Below, piece after piece: positions 50,670-60,747 of a stretch of DNA of 64,000 nucleotides; the first letter of the stretch is position 1, and each line of letters begins with the position of its first letter. The position numbers were made by a program, and so were the translations under genes. The stretch is from Cellvibrio mixtus subsp. mixtus J3-8 (GTDB taxonomy: Bacteria; Pseudomonadota; Gammaproteobacteria; Pseudomonadales; Cellvibrionaceae). The stretch spans positions 49,370-113,369 of the forward strand of contig NZ_KN266213.1 in the NCBI RefSeq assembly GCF_000766945.1. The letters run 5' to 3'. Below the pieces are notes generated by a model that was not told where the DNA came from, searched no databases, and saw nothing but the letters and a program-made list of their open reading frames with translations.

Positions 50670-51569
50670 TTACAGCTCTGCCGCAAAGCCTCCTATCGGC
50701 TCGGGAAAATATAAAGGCCCGGGAAAACACGCAGGTAAAACAAAATCTTGTGGATAATCAACGTTAACGAGATACAAACCAAAGGGTTTTGCTGTTACGC
50801 CACCAGCACTGCGATCACGCGCAGCAAGAACTTCGGCAACCCACTCAGGCGGCTTGTCACCCGCTCCTACTGTCAGCAAAACACCAACAATATTGCGCAC
50901 CATATGATGGAGAAATGCATTGGCCTGCACCTCTAACACAATAAGATCGCCACGCCTGGCCAGATGCAGATACTCGATTTTCCGTACCGGACTTTTTGCC
51001 TGGCATTGGGTAGCGCGAAAGGAGGTAAAGTCATGCTGCCCCACTAAATGTGCAGCAGCTTTACGCATAAGTGATACATCCAGCGGACGCGATGACCAGG
51101 TCACCTGATCATGCAATAACGCAGATGGCGTCTTCGCATCGCTCAACAAATAGCGATAGGTGCGATTCAGCGCACTGAAGCGCGCATGAAACTGCGGAGT
51201 AACTTCTTTAGCCCAACGTACACCAACCGCATCTGGCAAGTGCGGACGAGTACCCCGCAACCAGGCTTTTTCCGGGCGTACCGCCAGCGTATCAAAATGA
51301 ATTACCTGATTAGTCGCATGGACACCAGCATCGGTGCGACCAGCACAGACCAGCGTAATTTCTTCATCAGCCACTTTCGATAACGCATATTCCAACGCTT
51401 GCTGTACAGTTTTAACGCCGCTGGGCTGCACCTGAAAACCATGGAAATCTGCCCCTTTGTACTCAATACCCAAGGCAATCCTGTGCATACCTTCGGGCCA
51501 AGGCGTGTCCGCGACAATTTCGCCATTCCGGGCATAAGGTTTTGAGGTAGGAATAAAGTTTTCGCTCAT
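50670..51569 (-). CDS. truA: tRNA pseudouridine(38-40) synthase
   Basis: 299 aa from ATG 51569; an in-frame TTG at 51578 is also open. It modifies uridines 38-40 of the anticodon arm. The catalytic Asp is in CAGRTDAGVHATNQVIHFD near residue 84, KYRYL-type binding is RTYRYLLSD, and FLHHMVRNIVGVLLTVGAG is the C-terminal signature. The N-terminal 27 residues before MHRIALGIEYKG exceed the E. coli protein. It follows fimV, as in Pseudomonas as I recall. Confidence 0.95.
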   Translation of the reverse strand: MSENFIPTSKPYARNGEIVADTPWPEGMHRIALGIEYKGADFHGFQVQPSGVKTVQQALEYALSKVADEEITLVCAGRTDAGVHATNQVIHFDTLAVRPEKAWLRGTRPHLPDAVGVRWAKEVTPQFHARFSALNRTYRYLLSDAKTPSALLHDQVTWSSRPLDVSLMRKAAAHLVGQHDFTSFRATQCQAKSPVRKIEYLHLARRGDLIVLEVQANAFLHHMVRNIVGVLLTVGAGDKPPEWVAEVLAARDRSAGGVTAKPFGLYLVNVDYPQDFVLPACFPGPLYFPEPIGGFAAEL

Positions 51570-51604
51570 GAACAACAAACATCCAACAATTCAGGGCATA
51601 AAAT

Positions 51605-51640
51605 AAAAAAGCCTTGTACCAGAGGTACAAGGCTTTGGTA
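51605..51640 (-). terminator. Terminator of fimV
   Basis: GCCTTGTACC-AGA-GGTACAAGGC (51611-51633) is a perfect 10-bp stem followed on the minus strand by TTTTTTATTTT. Confidence 0.92.
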
Positions 51641-51653
51641 AGCAAAATAATAA

Positions 51654-54600
51654 TTAAACTATGCGGCCGAGCAACTCATTCGCCTCTTTCCGCTGGTCAT
51701 CATTACCCTCATTGATAACTTCGGAGAGAATGTCTTTCGCGCCTTCAGCATCGCCCATATCGATATACGCACGGGCCAAATCCAGTTTCGTTGCCGCCTC
51801 ATCAGCATCCGCCAGGAAATCCAGTTCAGAATCCATATCATCATCTGATAAATCAGCCAATGCCGCCTCATCACTGGAAAACTCGTTCAAATCAAGGTCA
51901 TCAGAACCTGCCGAGAAATCGGATAATGCCTGTGAAAATAAATCTTCATCGTGATGATCCTCCGCAACCAATTCCGGAGAAACCGGCTCCTCCTGGGCAA
52001 CTATCGCTTCAGGCGCGGAAGGGATTTCATCATCCAACTCCAGATCAACACTGGTATCAGCAAGATTACTCTCAGCTAACGCAGGCTCTTCAATACTGAA
52101 ATCCAACTCCTGATCATCAAGGGATGCACTATCGGAATCCAGATCACTGAGTTCAAGATCAAGATCTGCCAATTCATTAGCAGGTTCGGAACTACGATCA
52201 AAATCCAACAGCTCGCCTGAACTTCCGTCCAACACCAAATCAGTATCATTTGAGAAATCAGCTGCGAGTTCGGAATCCAGACCGGCAATATCATCATCGT
52301 CCAGATCAAAATTAACTGCGTTATCGGCGTTATCGAGTGCATCAGTCAAATTCAAACCCGATGATGAAAGATCATCCAATTGCAAATCATCATCAAGATC
52401 CAACCCAAGCTCAGCCTGATCTTTGGCAATTTCCTGCGCGGCAAATTCAGAGATGCTGGCAGAATCAGCTTCTAAAGCATCGTCATCAAAATCGACATCA
52501 AGGCTCTTCATTTCATGATCAAGCGCCGCCAGATCAATGTCATCGACATTCATATCGAGGTTAAAATCGTCCGCCGCAACATCGAGTGACTCTGGCGCAT
52601 CAGCAACTACCGGAGCACTTGATGGCTCATCTATTAACGCAACGGCTTCATCATCCAGCACCAGATCCTCATCCAATGCAAGATCATCATCCAGATCAAA
52701 ATTAAACTCATCTTCAATTGCTGCAGTTGCAGGCTCTACATCCTCTGTTGGTAATACGTTGCTATCCAGATCATCCAATGCAAGGGAAAGCTCGGATAAA
52801 TCATCCGCCTGGGTATTAGCCAAATCGGAGTCATCCAAATCGAGATCAAATTCATTTGTCGATGACTCAGCCACAACCGGTTGATTCGGCTCTTCATCAT
52901 CCAGATCTAACGCAAAGTCAAAGTCACCCGGTTCATAGGGAGCAGGTGCAGGCGATTGCTCGGGAATTGACAAATCATCGTCCAAATCAAAATCATCAAG
53001 TGCAAATTCTTCTGATGCCGGAGCACCAGTATCAAATTCACCGGCGCCGGAAATACCTGAACGTAACTCGGATGCCCGCGCCAGAACTGCTGCGCCAGCC
53101 AACGGCAAAAGCGCTGCATAGTGCTTGTCAAAACCGGATACGTTTTGCTGCTGCGCGTAAACCTCCAGCAATTTCATGCGAATATCGGTTGACTCAGGGT
53201 CTTTCTTCAATGCATTAAGCAACATCTCTTCGGCTTGATCCAACTTGCCGTAAGCAATGTAAATGTCAGCCTCACCCACAACATCGCTGGTTTCAGCAAC
53301 AGCTGATGCAGGCTGGTCCTCTGCAAATAATGATGATTCATTGATATCAGCAAAATTGTCCGGGACATCTACCGGCTCATCTATTTGACCGGGTGTTTCA
53401 TCGAATGCAAAAACATCTTCCTGTTCAAACTCTTGCTGTTCGTTTTCCTGCTGCTTGCGACGGCGGTAAACGGCATAGCCAACACCAGCCAAACCTAAAA
53501 CGCCAAGACCGATCCAGGGAGCATTTTCAATTGCCGTAGCAACCAAATCTGGCTCGGGTTCAGGTGTTGGCGTAGTCGCTGGCTTTGGCTGAGCAGCTGG
53601 TTTGGTTGCAGGTTTAGGAGGAACAGCTGCCGCCGCACTTGAAGCAACAACACTGTTATCCACAGCACTTTCAGTGGCAACAACCGGAGCTTCGACAGGT
53701 GCGGTAGTCACAGGAGCTGGGGTTACAGGAGCCGGGGTTGCAGGAGCCGGGGTTGCAGGAGCTGTAGCACCCTTACCTTCATTTTTTTGCTCGGCAGCGA
53801 TTTGGAGTGCGCGTAATTTTTCATTGCTGACATCAACCAACTTCTGCATGGTTTCAATTTGCGATTCCAGATCTTTCACGCGAGAACTCAGCTCGGTGTT
53901 TTCAGCTTTGGACTTATCCAGCTCTTCCAGGGTAGTCGCCAGCTCGGACTCCAATGCCTTGCCAGAACCGTCATTCGCGCCGCTGCCCTTTCCTGCTCCG
54001 CTACCTGTAGAAGGAGCAGCCAGCTTAACGCGACCACTTACCGCTGTAGACTCAGCGGGTGCAGTACTTGTACGACGGGAAGCATTGATTTGCGCACCCA
54101 ATGCAGAATCACCACTGGCAGATGCAAACTGGCTGACAGCTTCAGATTTGCTCAATGATTTCATTTCATTCGCATCGGGAACACGCAATACCTGGCCGCG
54201 ACGTAACCGATTAATATTGCCAGCAATAAACGCATCAGGATTGGCCTTGTACAAAGCCATCATACTTTGGTGAACAGAAACACTGGAGTCAGGGCGAGCG
54301 CGCAGCGCTATTTCCCAGAGTGTGTCATTGCCACGAACTTCATAATCATTGCCACTCAGTTTAGGCTTTGGGCTGGCACCGCCTGAACCGGACGAGGCTC
54401 TGGCCGCTGGAGCTCTCTGGGCTGGGGATGTAGTCGGGGATGCAGTTTGGGTAGTGGATTGGGATGGCTGTGCCGTTGAGCGTGGAGTCGAAACAGGTGC
54501 CGACTGGACGGCACGGGTTGCCCCATCCTCTTCAAAGGTTGGCAAGTCCATCAACAAGGTATATTCGCGCAACAAACGACCCGCAGTCCAACGCGCCTCA

Positions 54601-54932
54601 ATCAGGAAGTTCAGGTAAGGCTCGCGCACCGGATTGCGTGAGGTAATCAATACTTTGGGTCCATCTGCCGCTTCAAGGTCTACCGTAAATTGGAATTCAG
54701 TGTAGAAAAACAAACGATCAACGCCATTACGCTCAAAATCTGCCGGTGAGGCTAAAGTCACCAGGATCTGTTCAGCTGTAAGATCGCGCGTATCAAGCAA
54801 CTTTACCTCAGCCTCCAGAGGCTGGTTCAGCGTTGACTTGAGCTTAACCTCACCTAGCCCCAATGCGCTCACATGAGATGAGAGCGCCAGAGACGCGAGA
54901 CCACAGGCTAAAACCAACTGACGAAGACGCAT
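51654..54932 (-). CDS. fimV: FimV-type LysM polar scaffold protein
   Basis: 1092 aa, large for the family. Order: signal peptide (about 1-23, SSHVSA-LG), FimV N-terminal domain (24-135), LysM peptidoglycan-binding motif (about 197-250, YEVRGNDTLWEIALRARPD), coiled coil (about 325-390), Ala-Pro-Thr linker made by three to four 15-bp DNA repeats, one membrane helix (about 472-488, IGLGVLGLAGVGYAVY) followed by RRRK, a TPR region (about 558-615), a very Asp-rich cytoplasmic stretch (about 640-1030), and the conserved FimV C-terminal TPR (LDLARAYIDMGDAEGAKDIL). FimV/HubP proteins organise the cell pole, type IV pili and twitching. It lies between asd and truA, as in Pseudomonas. Confidence 0.93.
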   Translation of the reverse strand: MRLRQLVLACGLASLALSSHVSALGLGEVKLKSTLNQPLEAEVKLLDTRDLTAEQILVTLASPADFERNGVDRLFFYTEFQFTVDLEAADGPKVLITSRNPVREPYLNFLIEARWTAGRLLREYTLLMDLPTFEEDGATRAVQSAPVSTPRSTAQPSQSTTQTASPTTSPAQRAPAARASSGSGGASPKPKLSGNDYEVRGNDTLWEIALRARPDSSVSVHQSMMALYKANPDAFIAGNINRLRRGQVLRVPDANEMKSLSKSEAVSQFASASGDSALGAQINASRRTSTAPAESTAVSGRVKLAAPSTGSGAGKGSGANDGSGKALESELATTLEELDKSKAENTELSSRVKDLESQIETMQKLVDVSNEKLRALQIAAEQKNEGKGATAPATPAPATPAPVTPAPVTTAPVEAPVVATESAVDNSVVASSAAAAVPPKPATKPAAQPKPATTPTPEPEPDLVATAIENAPWIGLGVLGLAGVGYAVYRRRKQQENEQQEFEQEDVFAFDETPGQIDEPVDVPDNFADINESSLFAEDQPASAVAETSDVVGEADIYIAYGKLDQAEEMLLNALKKDPESTDIRMKLLEVYAQQQNVSGFDKHYAALLPLAGAAVLARASELRSGISGAGEFDTGAPASEEFALDDFDLDDDLSIPEQSPAPAPYEPGDFDFALDLDDEEPNQPVVAESSTNEFDLDLDDSDLANTQADDLSELSLALDDLDSNVLPTEDVEPATAAIEDEFNFDLDDDLALDEDLVLDDEAVALIDEPSSAPVVADAPESLDVAADDFNLDMNVDDIDLAALDHEMKSLDVDFDDDALEADSASISEFAAQEIAKDQAELGLDLDDDLQLDDLSSSGLNLTDALDNADNAVNFDLDDDDIAGLDSELAADFSNDTDLVLDGSSGELLDFDRSSEPANELADLDLELSDLDSDSASLDDQELDFSIEEPALAESNLADTSVDLELDDEIPSAPEAIVAQEEPVSPELVAEDHHDEDLFSQALSDFSAGSDDLDLNEFSSDEAALADLSDDDMDSELDFLADADEAATKLDLARAYIDMGDAEGAKDILSEVINEGNDDQRKEANELLGRIV
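53711..53770. repeat. 15-bp tandem repeat inside fimV
   Basis: Units CAGGAGCCGGGGTTG and variants with CT or TA occur three times in a row plus a partial fourth copy. They encode the pentapeptide APATP/APVTP of the periplasmic linker. The period is a multiple of three, so copy-number changes would not break the frame. Confidence 0.85.
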
Positions 54933-55226
54933 AGCGCTATCCTTTTATTATTCCACGGCTGAATTGCAATGATTAGCCAGACATTTTAGTTGATATACAC
55001 AGCATCGACCTGAAGGGGTACGCTGCTTTAAGAGGCTTAAAACCTCGAATAAATATTCAGTATCCTTCGTAAGTATTCATTATAAATAGGTTTTTATCAA
55101 TACTCGGGGTCTTGACAAAGCTGTCATTAAACCGTTTTTTTAAAGCGTTGATACCAGCTTTTGGCAAAAATGTGAAAAAAGCCTGACATTTAAATCCTTA
55201 TTTATTACCAAAAAGGTTATATAAAG
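54933..55226. other. fimV upstream region
   Basis: About 290 AT-rich bases after the asd terminator. A perfect TATAAT (55079-55084, minus strand) could be the fimV -10 element, although no good -35 box stands 16-18 bases upstream of it. A small hairpin GAGG-TTTTAAG-CCTC lies in the putative leader near 55036-55050. No gene seen. Confidence 0.4.
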
Positions 55227-55259
55227 CAAAAACCCCGGGCTTTTAGGCCCGGGGTTTTT
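55227..55259. terminator. Terminator of the leuCDB-asd unit
   Basis: AAAAACCCCGGGC and GCCCGGGGTTTTT surround a short TTTTAG loop. It stands 24 bases after the asd stop; it can act in both directions. Confidence 0.93.
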
Positions 55260-55282
55260 AGATAAAACAAAATAAAAACCGC

Positions 55283-56389
55283 TTATTTTGATTCTTTCAG
55301 GATGCGCAGCATACGGCGTAATGGTTCCGCAGCACCCCACAATAATTGATCACCAATCACAAAGGCCGATACATACTCCGGCCCCATATTCAGCTTACGC
55401 ACACGACCAACACCAATTTTCAAACCACCAGTGATAGAGGCTGGTGTCAGTTCTTGCTCAGTGATGCTGCGATCATTAGGCACAAATTTCACCCAGTCAT
55501 TACCTGACTTGATAATGGATTCAATTTCCTCAAGCGGAAGGTCTTTCTTGAGTTTGACGGTTAGCGCCAGGCTGTGGCAACGCATCGCACCGATACGAAC
55601 ACACAAACCATCCACCGGAATAGTGCTGTCGGTGCCTAGAATTTTGTTAACTTCAGCCTGACCTTTCCATTCTTCTTTAGATTGGCCGTTATCCAATTGC
55701 TTGTCGATCCAGGGGATCAAACCACCAGCCAGCGGGGCAGGGAAAAACTCACGTGGCACATCATTGCGAATGGTGTTAGCAACTTTTCTATCGATATCCA
55801 AAATGGCTGATGCCGGTGTTGCCAACTCATCGGCTACCGCGTTATGAATTACACCCATGCCTTTCAACAATTCGCGCATGTGATTTGCACCACCACCCGA
55901 CGCCGCCTGATAGGTCATAGAGCTAACCCACTCCACCAAACCGGCATGGAACAGACCACCCATTCCCATCAGCATGATAGAGTTGGTGCAATTACCGCCG
56001 ATGAAGTTTTTAACCCCTTTTTGCAGGGCGCTATCTATAAGGCCGCGATTAACCGGGTCGAGGATAATGACAGCATTATCTTCCATACGCAGGCTGGAAG
56101 CTGCATCAATCCAGTAACCATTCCACCCGGAAGAGCGCAGCTTCGGGAAAATTTCATTCGTGTAATCGCCACCCTGACAGGTCACAATTACATCCAGTTG
56201 TTTCAGATCATCTACAGAATAAGCATCTTTCAATGCAGGCAAACCAGCCGCAACTGCTGGCGCAGCACCACCCACGTTGGAAGTGGTGAAAAATACGGGC
56301 TCGATATCGGCAAAATCATTCTCTGATTGCATACGCTCCATTAATACGGAACCAACCATGCCGCGCCAACCTACAAAACCTACTTTCAT
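55283..56389 (-). CDS. asd: Aspartate-semialdehyde dehydrogenase
   Basis: 368 aa from ATG 56389 ([20 protein letters not shown]), the family start; a TTG/ATG extension to 56410 adds seven residues. It makes aspartate semialdehyde for lysine/DAP, threonine and methionine. NADP-binding [11 protein letters not shown], catalytic Cys in [16 protein letters not shown] (about residue 136), and the substrate-binding His in [15 protein letters not shown]. It is 49 bp after leuB. Confidence 0.96.
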   Translation of the reverse strand: MKVGFVGWRGMVGSVLMERMQSENDFADIEPVFFTTSNVGGAAPAVAAGLPALKDAYSVDDLKQLDVIVTCQGGDYTNEIFPKLRSSGWNGYWIDAASSLRMEDNAVIILDPVNRGLIDSALQKGVKNFIGGNCTNSIMLMGMGGLFHAGLVEWVSSMTYQAASGGGANHMRELLKGMGVIHNAVADELATPASAILDIDRKVANTIRNDVPREFFPAPLAGGLIPWIDKQLDNGQSKEEWKGQAEVNKILGTDSTIPVDGLCVRIGAMRCHSLALTVKLKKDLPLEEIESIIKSGNDWVKFVPNDRSITEQELTPASITGGLKIGVGRVRKLNMGPEYVSAFVIGDQLLWGAAEPLRRMLRILKESK

Positions 56390-56438
56390 CTCAGTCTCTC
56401 TTTCATTCAAAAGCTAATTAATCCAGCCAGCGCTGCAA

Positions 56439-57524
56439 CTATGCATTCAAAGCCGCAACAACAGCATCGCCCATTTGCGAGGTAGATACTTTGGTCTTAC
56501 CTTCCGTATAAATATCGGCAGTGCGGAAACCCTGATCCAGCACACTGCCAACTGCCACTTCAATCGCATCCGCAACCTGCGGATAGCCGAGCGAATAACG
56601 CAACATCATGGATACCGACAAAATAGTCGCAAGCGGGTTTGCGATACCCTGCCCGGCGATGTCCGGGGCCGAACCATGACATGGCTCGTACATACCACGG
56701 CCATCTTTATCCAGCGAGGCCGATGGCAGCATACCAATTGAGCCGGTCAACATAGCCGCCGCGTCGGACAAAATATCACCAAACATATTGCCAGTCACCA
56801 ACACATCGAATTGTTTCGGCGCACGCACCAGTTGCATAGCGGCATTATCCACATACATATGTGACAACTCTACGTCCGGATACTCTTTATGCAATGTATC
56901 CATCACTTCGCGCCAGAGCATGGTTGCTTCCAGCACGTTAGCCTTATCCACCGAGCAGACCTTACCATTACGCTTGCGCGCCATCTCAAATGCGGTACGG
57001 CCAATACGGATAATCTCGCTCTCCGAATATTTGTAAGTGTTGTAACCTTCGCGTTCACCATTCTCGAGTACGCGAATACCGCGCGGCTCACCAAAATAGA
57101 TACCACCAGCCAATTCACGAACTATCAAAATATCGAGACCTGAAACCACTTCAGGTTTCAATGAAGATGCATCTACCAATTGGGGATATAACAGTGCCGG
57201 GCGCAGGTTCGCATACAAGCCCAATTGCGAACGAATTTTCAACAAGCCTTTTTCCGGGCGAATTGCACGATCCAACTTGTCCCATTTGGGGCCACCAACT
57301 GCGCCTAACAAAATCGCATCGGCTTTGCGTGCTTTTTCCAAGGTTGAATCTGCCAGAGGGACGCCATAAGCATCAATCGCACAACCACCCATGTGATCGT
57401 TTTCAAACGTCAAGCCAAGATCAAATTTCGCATTAACAACATCAAGCACCTTGCGCGCTTCACGTACGATTTCAGGACCTATACCGTCGCCTTCCAGAAT
57501 TAAAATATGTTTACCCACAAGCAT
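56439..57524 (-). CDS. leuB: 3-isopropylmalate dehydrogenase
   Basis: 361 aa. NAD- and Mg-dependent oxidative decarboxylation to 2-oxoisocaproate, third step of leucine synthesis. [20 protein letters not shown] at the N-terminus, the substrate loop [32 protein letters not shown] and the metal/NAD motif [20 protein letters not shown]. It is 20 bp after leuD in the leuC-leuD-leuB-asd unit. Confidence 0.97.
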   Translation of the reverse strand: MLVGKHILILEGDGIGPEIVREARKVLDVVNAKFDLGLTFENDHMGGCAIDAYGVPLADSTLEKARKADAILLGAVGGPKWDKLDRAIRPEKGLLKIRSQLGLYANLRPALLYPQLVDASSLKPEVVSGLDILIVRELAGGIYFGEPRGIRVLENGEREGYNTYKYSESEIIRIGRTAFEMARKRNGKVCSVDKANVLEATMLWREVMDTLHKEYPDVELSHMYVDNAAMQLVRAPKQFDVLVTGNMFGDILSDAAAMLTGSIGMLPSASLDKDGRGMYEPCHGSAPDIAGQGIANPLATILSVSMMLRYSLGYPQVADAIEVAVGSVLDQGFRTADIYTEGKTKVSTSQMGDAVVAALNA

Positions 57525-57544
57525 TCTCCAAATTTTAAAAATTC

Positions 57545-58192
57545 TTATTTTACTACATCAAATAACCAGGGAGCTTCAGCGCGACGCCGGGTTTCATAAG
57601 CACGGATTTTATCGGCGTGCTCAAGGGTTAAACCAATATCGTCCAAACCATTTAACAAGCAGTGCTTACGAAATGCATCGATTTCAAATCCAAAACTGTC
57701 ACCAGATGGTGTAGTTACCGTTTGCGCAGCAAGGTCAACCGTTAATTGATAACCTTCCGTTGCGTACATTTCTTTAAATAACCTATCAACAATCTCTTCG
57801 CTCAAAATGATAGGTAACAAACCATTTTTGAAACAGTTGTTAAAGAAAATGTCGGCAAAGCTCGGCGCAATTACACTGCGAAAACCGTAATCATCCAATG
57901 CCCATGGAGCATGCTCACGACTTGAACCACAACCAAAATTTTCACGCGCCAGTAAAATGCTGGCATCTTTATAACGCGGAAAGTTCAGTGGAAACCCGGT
58001 ATTAATCGGGCGACCTTCGCAGCTTTGGTCCGGCTTGCCTTCGTCGAGATAACGCAATTCATCAAATAAATTTTTACCAAAACCCGTGCGCTTGATGGAC
58101 TTCAAAAACTGTTTCGGGATGATCATATCAGTGTCGACATTTGCACGATCCATAGGAGCCGCAATGCCTTGTATAACAGTAAAACTTTTCAT
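57545..58192 (-). CDS. leuD: 3-isopropylmalate dehydratase small subunit
   Basis: 215 aa. Swivelling domain of the aconitase-like isomerase with LeuC. Substrate-binding [38 protein letters not shown] and [19 protein letters not shown] are the family signatures. It is 12 bp after leuC. Confidence 0.97.
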   Translation of the reverse strand: MKSFTVIQGIAAPMDRANVDTDMIIPKQFLKSIKRTGFGKNLFDELRYLDEGKPDQSCEGRPINTGFPLNFPRYKDASILLARENFGCGSSREHAPWALDDYGFRSVIAPSFADIFFNNCFKNGLLPIILSEEIVDRLFKEMYATEGYQLTVDLAAQTVTTPSGDSFGFEIDAFRKHCLLNGLDDIGLTLEHADKIRAYETRRRAEAPWLFDVVK

Positions 58193-58204
58193 GGGCGTCT
58201 CCTC

Positions 58205-59623
58205 TTAATTGAAAGTGCGAACATCGACAAAATGGCCTGCAATTGCTGCAGCAGCTGCCATCGCAGGGCTCACCAGGTGAGTGCGACCACCGTACCCCTG
58301 GCGACCTTCAAAGTTGCGGTTAGACGTTGAAGCACAGTGCTCACCTGCCCCGAGCTTGTCAGCATTCATGGCAAGGCACATAGAGCAACCGGGCTCGCGC
58401 CATTCCAATCCTGCCGCGATAAAAATCTTATCCAAACCTTCCGCTTCAGCTTGCGCTTTTACTGCACCGGAGCCGGGAACAACAATTGCCTCTTTAACAG
58501 AACCGGCCTTTTGGCGCCCCCTAACAACTTCTGCCGCAGCGCGAATATCTTCAATACGGGAATTGGTGCAAGAACCAATAAACACGCGATCCACATGAAT
58601 AGAAGTAATCGGTTGGTTCGCCTCCAACCCCATATATTGCAACGCACGAATCATATCGTTGCGTTTTACCGGATCGATTTCACTCGCGGGATCAGGCACC
58701 TTGTCCTCGACCGAAACCACCATTTCCGGTGAAGTGCCCCAGCTAACCTGCGGCTTGATATCGGCACCATTTATTTCAACGACCGAATCAAAATGGGCAC
58801 CGTCATCACTGACAAAGTTTTTCCATTCCGCAACCGCCTTCTCCCATAAATCACCTTTGGGAGCGAAAGTTCTGCCTTTTACATAATCGATAGTGGTTTG
58901 ATCAACAGCGACCATACCCGCGCGTGCGCCGGCTTCAATCGCCATATTGCACACGGTCATGCGACCTTCCATGCTCATCTCGCGAAATACCTGGCCACCA
59001 AACTCCATTGCATAACCGGTACCGCCAGCGGTACCGATTTTGGCGATGATAGCGAGCACCACATCTTTTGGCGTTACGCCAAGGCCAAGCTTTCCATCAA
59101 CCTTAATCAACATATTCTTCATTTTTTTTGCGACCAGGCATTGGGTAGCCATTACATGCTCTACTTCGCTGGTACCAATACCGTGCGCTAATGATCCCAA
59201 TGCGCCGTTAGTGGCTGTATGGGAGTCACCGCACACCACCGTCATACCGGGCAAACAGGCCCCGGTTTCCGGTCCCACTACATGCACAATACCCTGGCGC
59301 TCATCATTGATTTTGAATTCGAGGATACCGAATTCATCACAGTTATCATCCAGCGTTTTTACCTGGATTAATGACACCGGGTCCTGAATACCACTTACCC
59401 CATGGGCACGTTCTTTCCGGGTAGTAGGTACGTTGTGATCCGGGGTGGCGAGGATCGAGTCCACACGCCAGGGCTTGCGTCCTGCCATACGCAGACCATC
59501 AAACGCCTGGGGCGACGTCACTTCGTGAACGATGTGGCGATCTATATAGATAAGTGCAGAGCCATCGTCACTTTGGTGGACGAGGTGGGCATCCCACAAT
59601 TTGTCATAAAGCGTTTTAGCCAT
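58205..59623 (-). CDS. leuC: 3-isopropylmalate dehydratase large subunit
   Basis: 472 aa from ATG 59623 ([15 protein letters not shown]), preceded by GGAG; a longer frame to 59659 is not needed. Aconitase-family enzyme that isomerises 2- to 3-isopropylmalate; the [4Fe-4S] cluster is bound by the Cys in [12 protein letters not shown] (near 347) and CSMCLAMN (near 407-410). ATPDHNVPT and [20 protein letters not shown] are conserved. First gene of leuCDB-asd, divergent from the lysR-type gene. Confidence 0.97.
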   Translation of the reverse strand: MAKTLYDKLWDAHLVHQSDDGSALIYIDRHIVHEVTSPQAFDGLRMAGRKPWRVDSILATPDHNVPTTRKERAHGVSGIQDPVSLIQVKTLDDNCDEFGILEFKINDERQGIVHVVGPETGACLPGMTVVCGDSHTATNGALGSLAHGIGTSEVEHVMATQCLVAKKMKNMLIKVDGKLGLGVTPKDVVLAIIAKIGTAGGTGYAMEFGGQVFREMSMEGRMTVCNMAIEAGARAGMVAVDQTTIDYVKGRTFAPKGDLWEKAVAEWKNFVSDDGAHFDSVVEINGADIKPQVSWGTSPEMVVSVEDKVPDPASEIDPVKRNDMIRALQYMGLEANQPITSIHVDRVFIGSCTNSRIEDIRAAAEVVRGRQKAGSVKEAIVVPGSGAVKAQAEAEGLDKIFIAAGLEWREPGCSMCLAMNADKLGAGEHCASTSNRNFEGRQGYGGRTHLVSPAMAAAAAIAGHFVDVRTFN

Positions 59624-59745
59624 GGTGATCTCCAATAAGGCAGCTAGGGCCCGACTCACAAGGTTGCGATGAAACTAATAATAAGAATAGCGCCATGCTA
59701 CGCCCGGCAAATCCATAAAACAAATTTATCTTTTTTATATATTGC

Positions 59746-59760
59746 ATTCCATTCAGGAAT
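59746..59760. promoter_or_regulatory. LysR-type operator between leuC and the regulator gene
   Basis: ATTCC-ATTCA-GGAAT is a perfect dyad containing the T-N11-A pattern of LysR-family binding sites. It lies 18 bp before the regulator's ATG and 122 bp before leuC, where autorepression and activation of leuC could be combined. The dyad is seen; the binding is inferred. Confidence 0.6.
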
Positions 59761-59778
59761 AGTCTAAATATTCAACGA

Positions 59779-60693
59779 ATGGATACACAACACTTACAGG
59801 CATTTGTCGCCATCGCTGAAAACGGGTCTTTCTCTGCTGCTGCGGAGCGGCTGCACCTGACACAACCGGCGATTAGCAAACGTATTGCCTTGTTGGAGGA
59901 GCAACTCAAGGTACCTTTATTTGACCGGATAGGCCGGCAAGTCGCACTAACCCAGGCTGGTCAGGTCTTATTAAGCAAAGCAAAACTAATCTTGGGGGAG
60001 GTAATAGCGGCACAACGGGCCATTGCAGACTTACAGGGAGATATTCAAGGCAAGCTGAGCATTGCTACTAGCCACCATGTAGGGCTGCACTATTTACCAC
60101 CCTATTTGCGTGAATTTTCAACGCGCTACCCCCAAGTGAAGCTGGACTTACATTTTTTAGATTCGGAGCAGGCATACCATGAAATCTTACAAGGCAGATT
60201 CGACCTCGCCATTATTACGCTCGCGCTTTCGCAAGACGCACGACTCCAAAGCCACACCCTCTGGCACGACCAACTCCACTTCGTCGTCGCGCCCTCTCAC
60301 CCCCTCGCAACCCATGGCAATACAACGCAATCGCATCTTCACCTGGCCGATTTAAGCCAATTCCAGGCAATAATGCCGGACACCAACACTTACACAACCC
60401 AACTCATAAAAAATTTGTTTGACGATGAACGCTTACCGCTGGATATCGGCATGATTTCCAACCATCTCGATACAATTAAAATGCTGCTTAGCATTAATCT
60501 TGGTTGGGGGGTATTGCCGCGCAAAATCATTGACGAACAATTGCAAATATTAAATGTAGATCACCCGCCAATCATGCGCCCATTGGGTTGCATTCATCAT
60601 AATCAGCGCACATTAAATAATGCAGCACGTGTTTTTTTAACCTTGCTTCAGGGCGATGACATTTCTGCGAAACATTTAGTGGGCAATCTATAA
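59779..60693 (+). CDS. LysR-family transcriptional regulator, probably controlling leuCDB
   Basis: 304 aa. N-terminal winged helix (about 1-60, MDTQHLQAFVAIAENGSFSA, AAERLHLTQPAISKRIALLE) and a C-terminal effector-binding domain from about residue 90 (LSIATSHHVGLHYLPPYLRE). It is divergent from leuC with a LysR-type dyad between. A counterpart lies in the same place in Pseudomonas as I recall. Its effector is unknown; an intermediate of leucine synthesis such as 2-isopropylmalate is a guess from context. Confidence 0.9.
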   Translation: MDTQHLQAFVAIAENGSFSAAAERLHLTQPAISKRIALLEEQLKVPLFDRIGRQVALTQAGQVLLSKAKLILGEVIAAQRAIADLQGDIQGKLSIATSHHVGLHYLPPYLREFSTRYPQVKLDLHFLDSEQAYHEILQGRFDLAIITLALSQDARLQSHTLWHDQLHFVVAPSHPLATHGNTTQSHLHLADLSQFQAIMPDTNTYTTQLIKNLFDDERLPLDIGMISNHLDTIKMLLSINLGWGVLPRKIIDEQLQILNVDHPPIMRPLGCIHHNQRTLNNAARVFLTLLQGDDISAKHLVGNL

Positions 60694-60747
60694 AAATTTC
60701 GGCACACTTGTCATTACAAAACCCACTTAATGTCACAGGAAAACTTT

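Noticed and set aside
53602..54273. 223-codon plus-strand ORF rich in Ala/Gly/Ser
   Set aside because: It is a low-complexity shadow of the Pro/Ala/Ser-rich part of fimV on the other strand.
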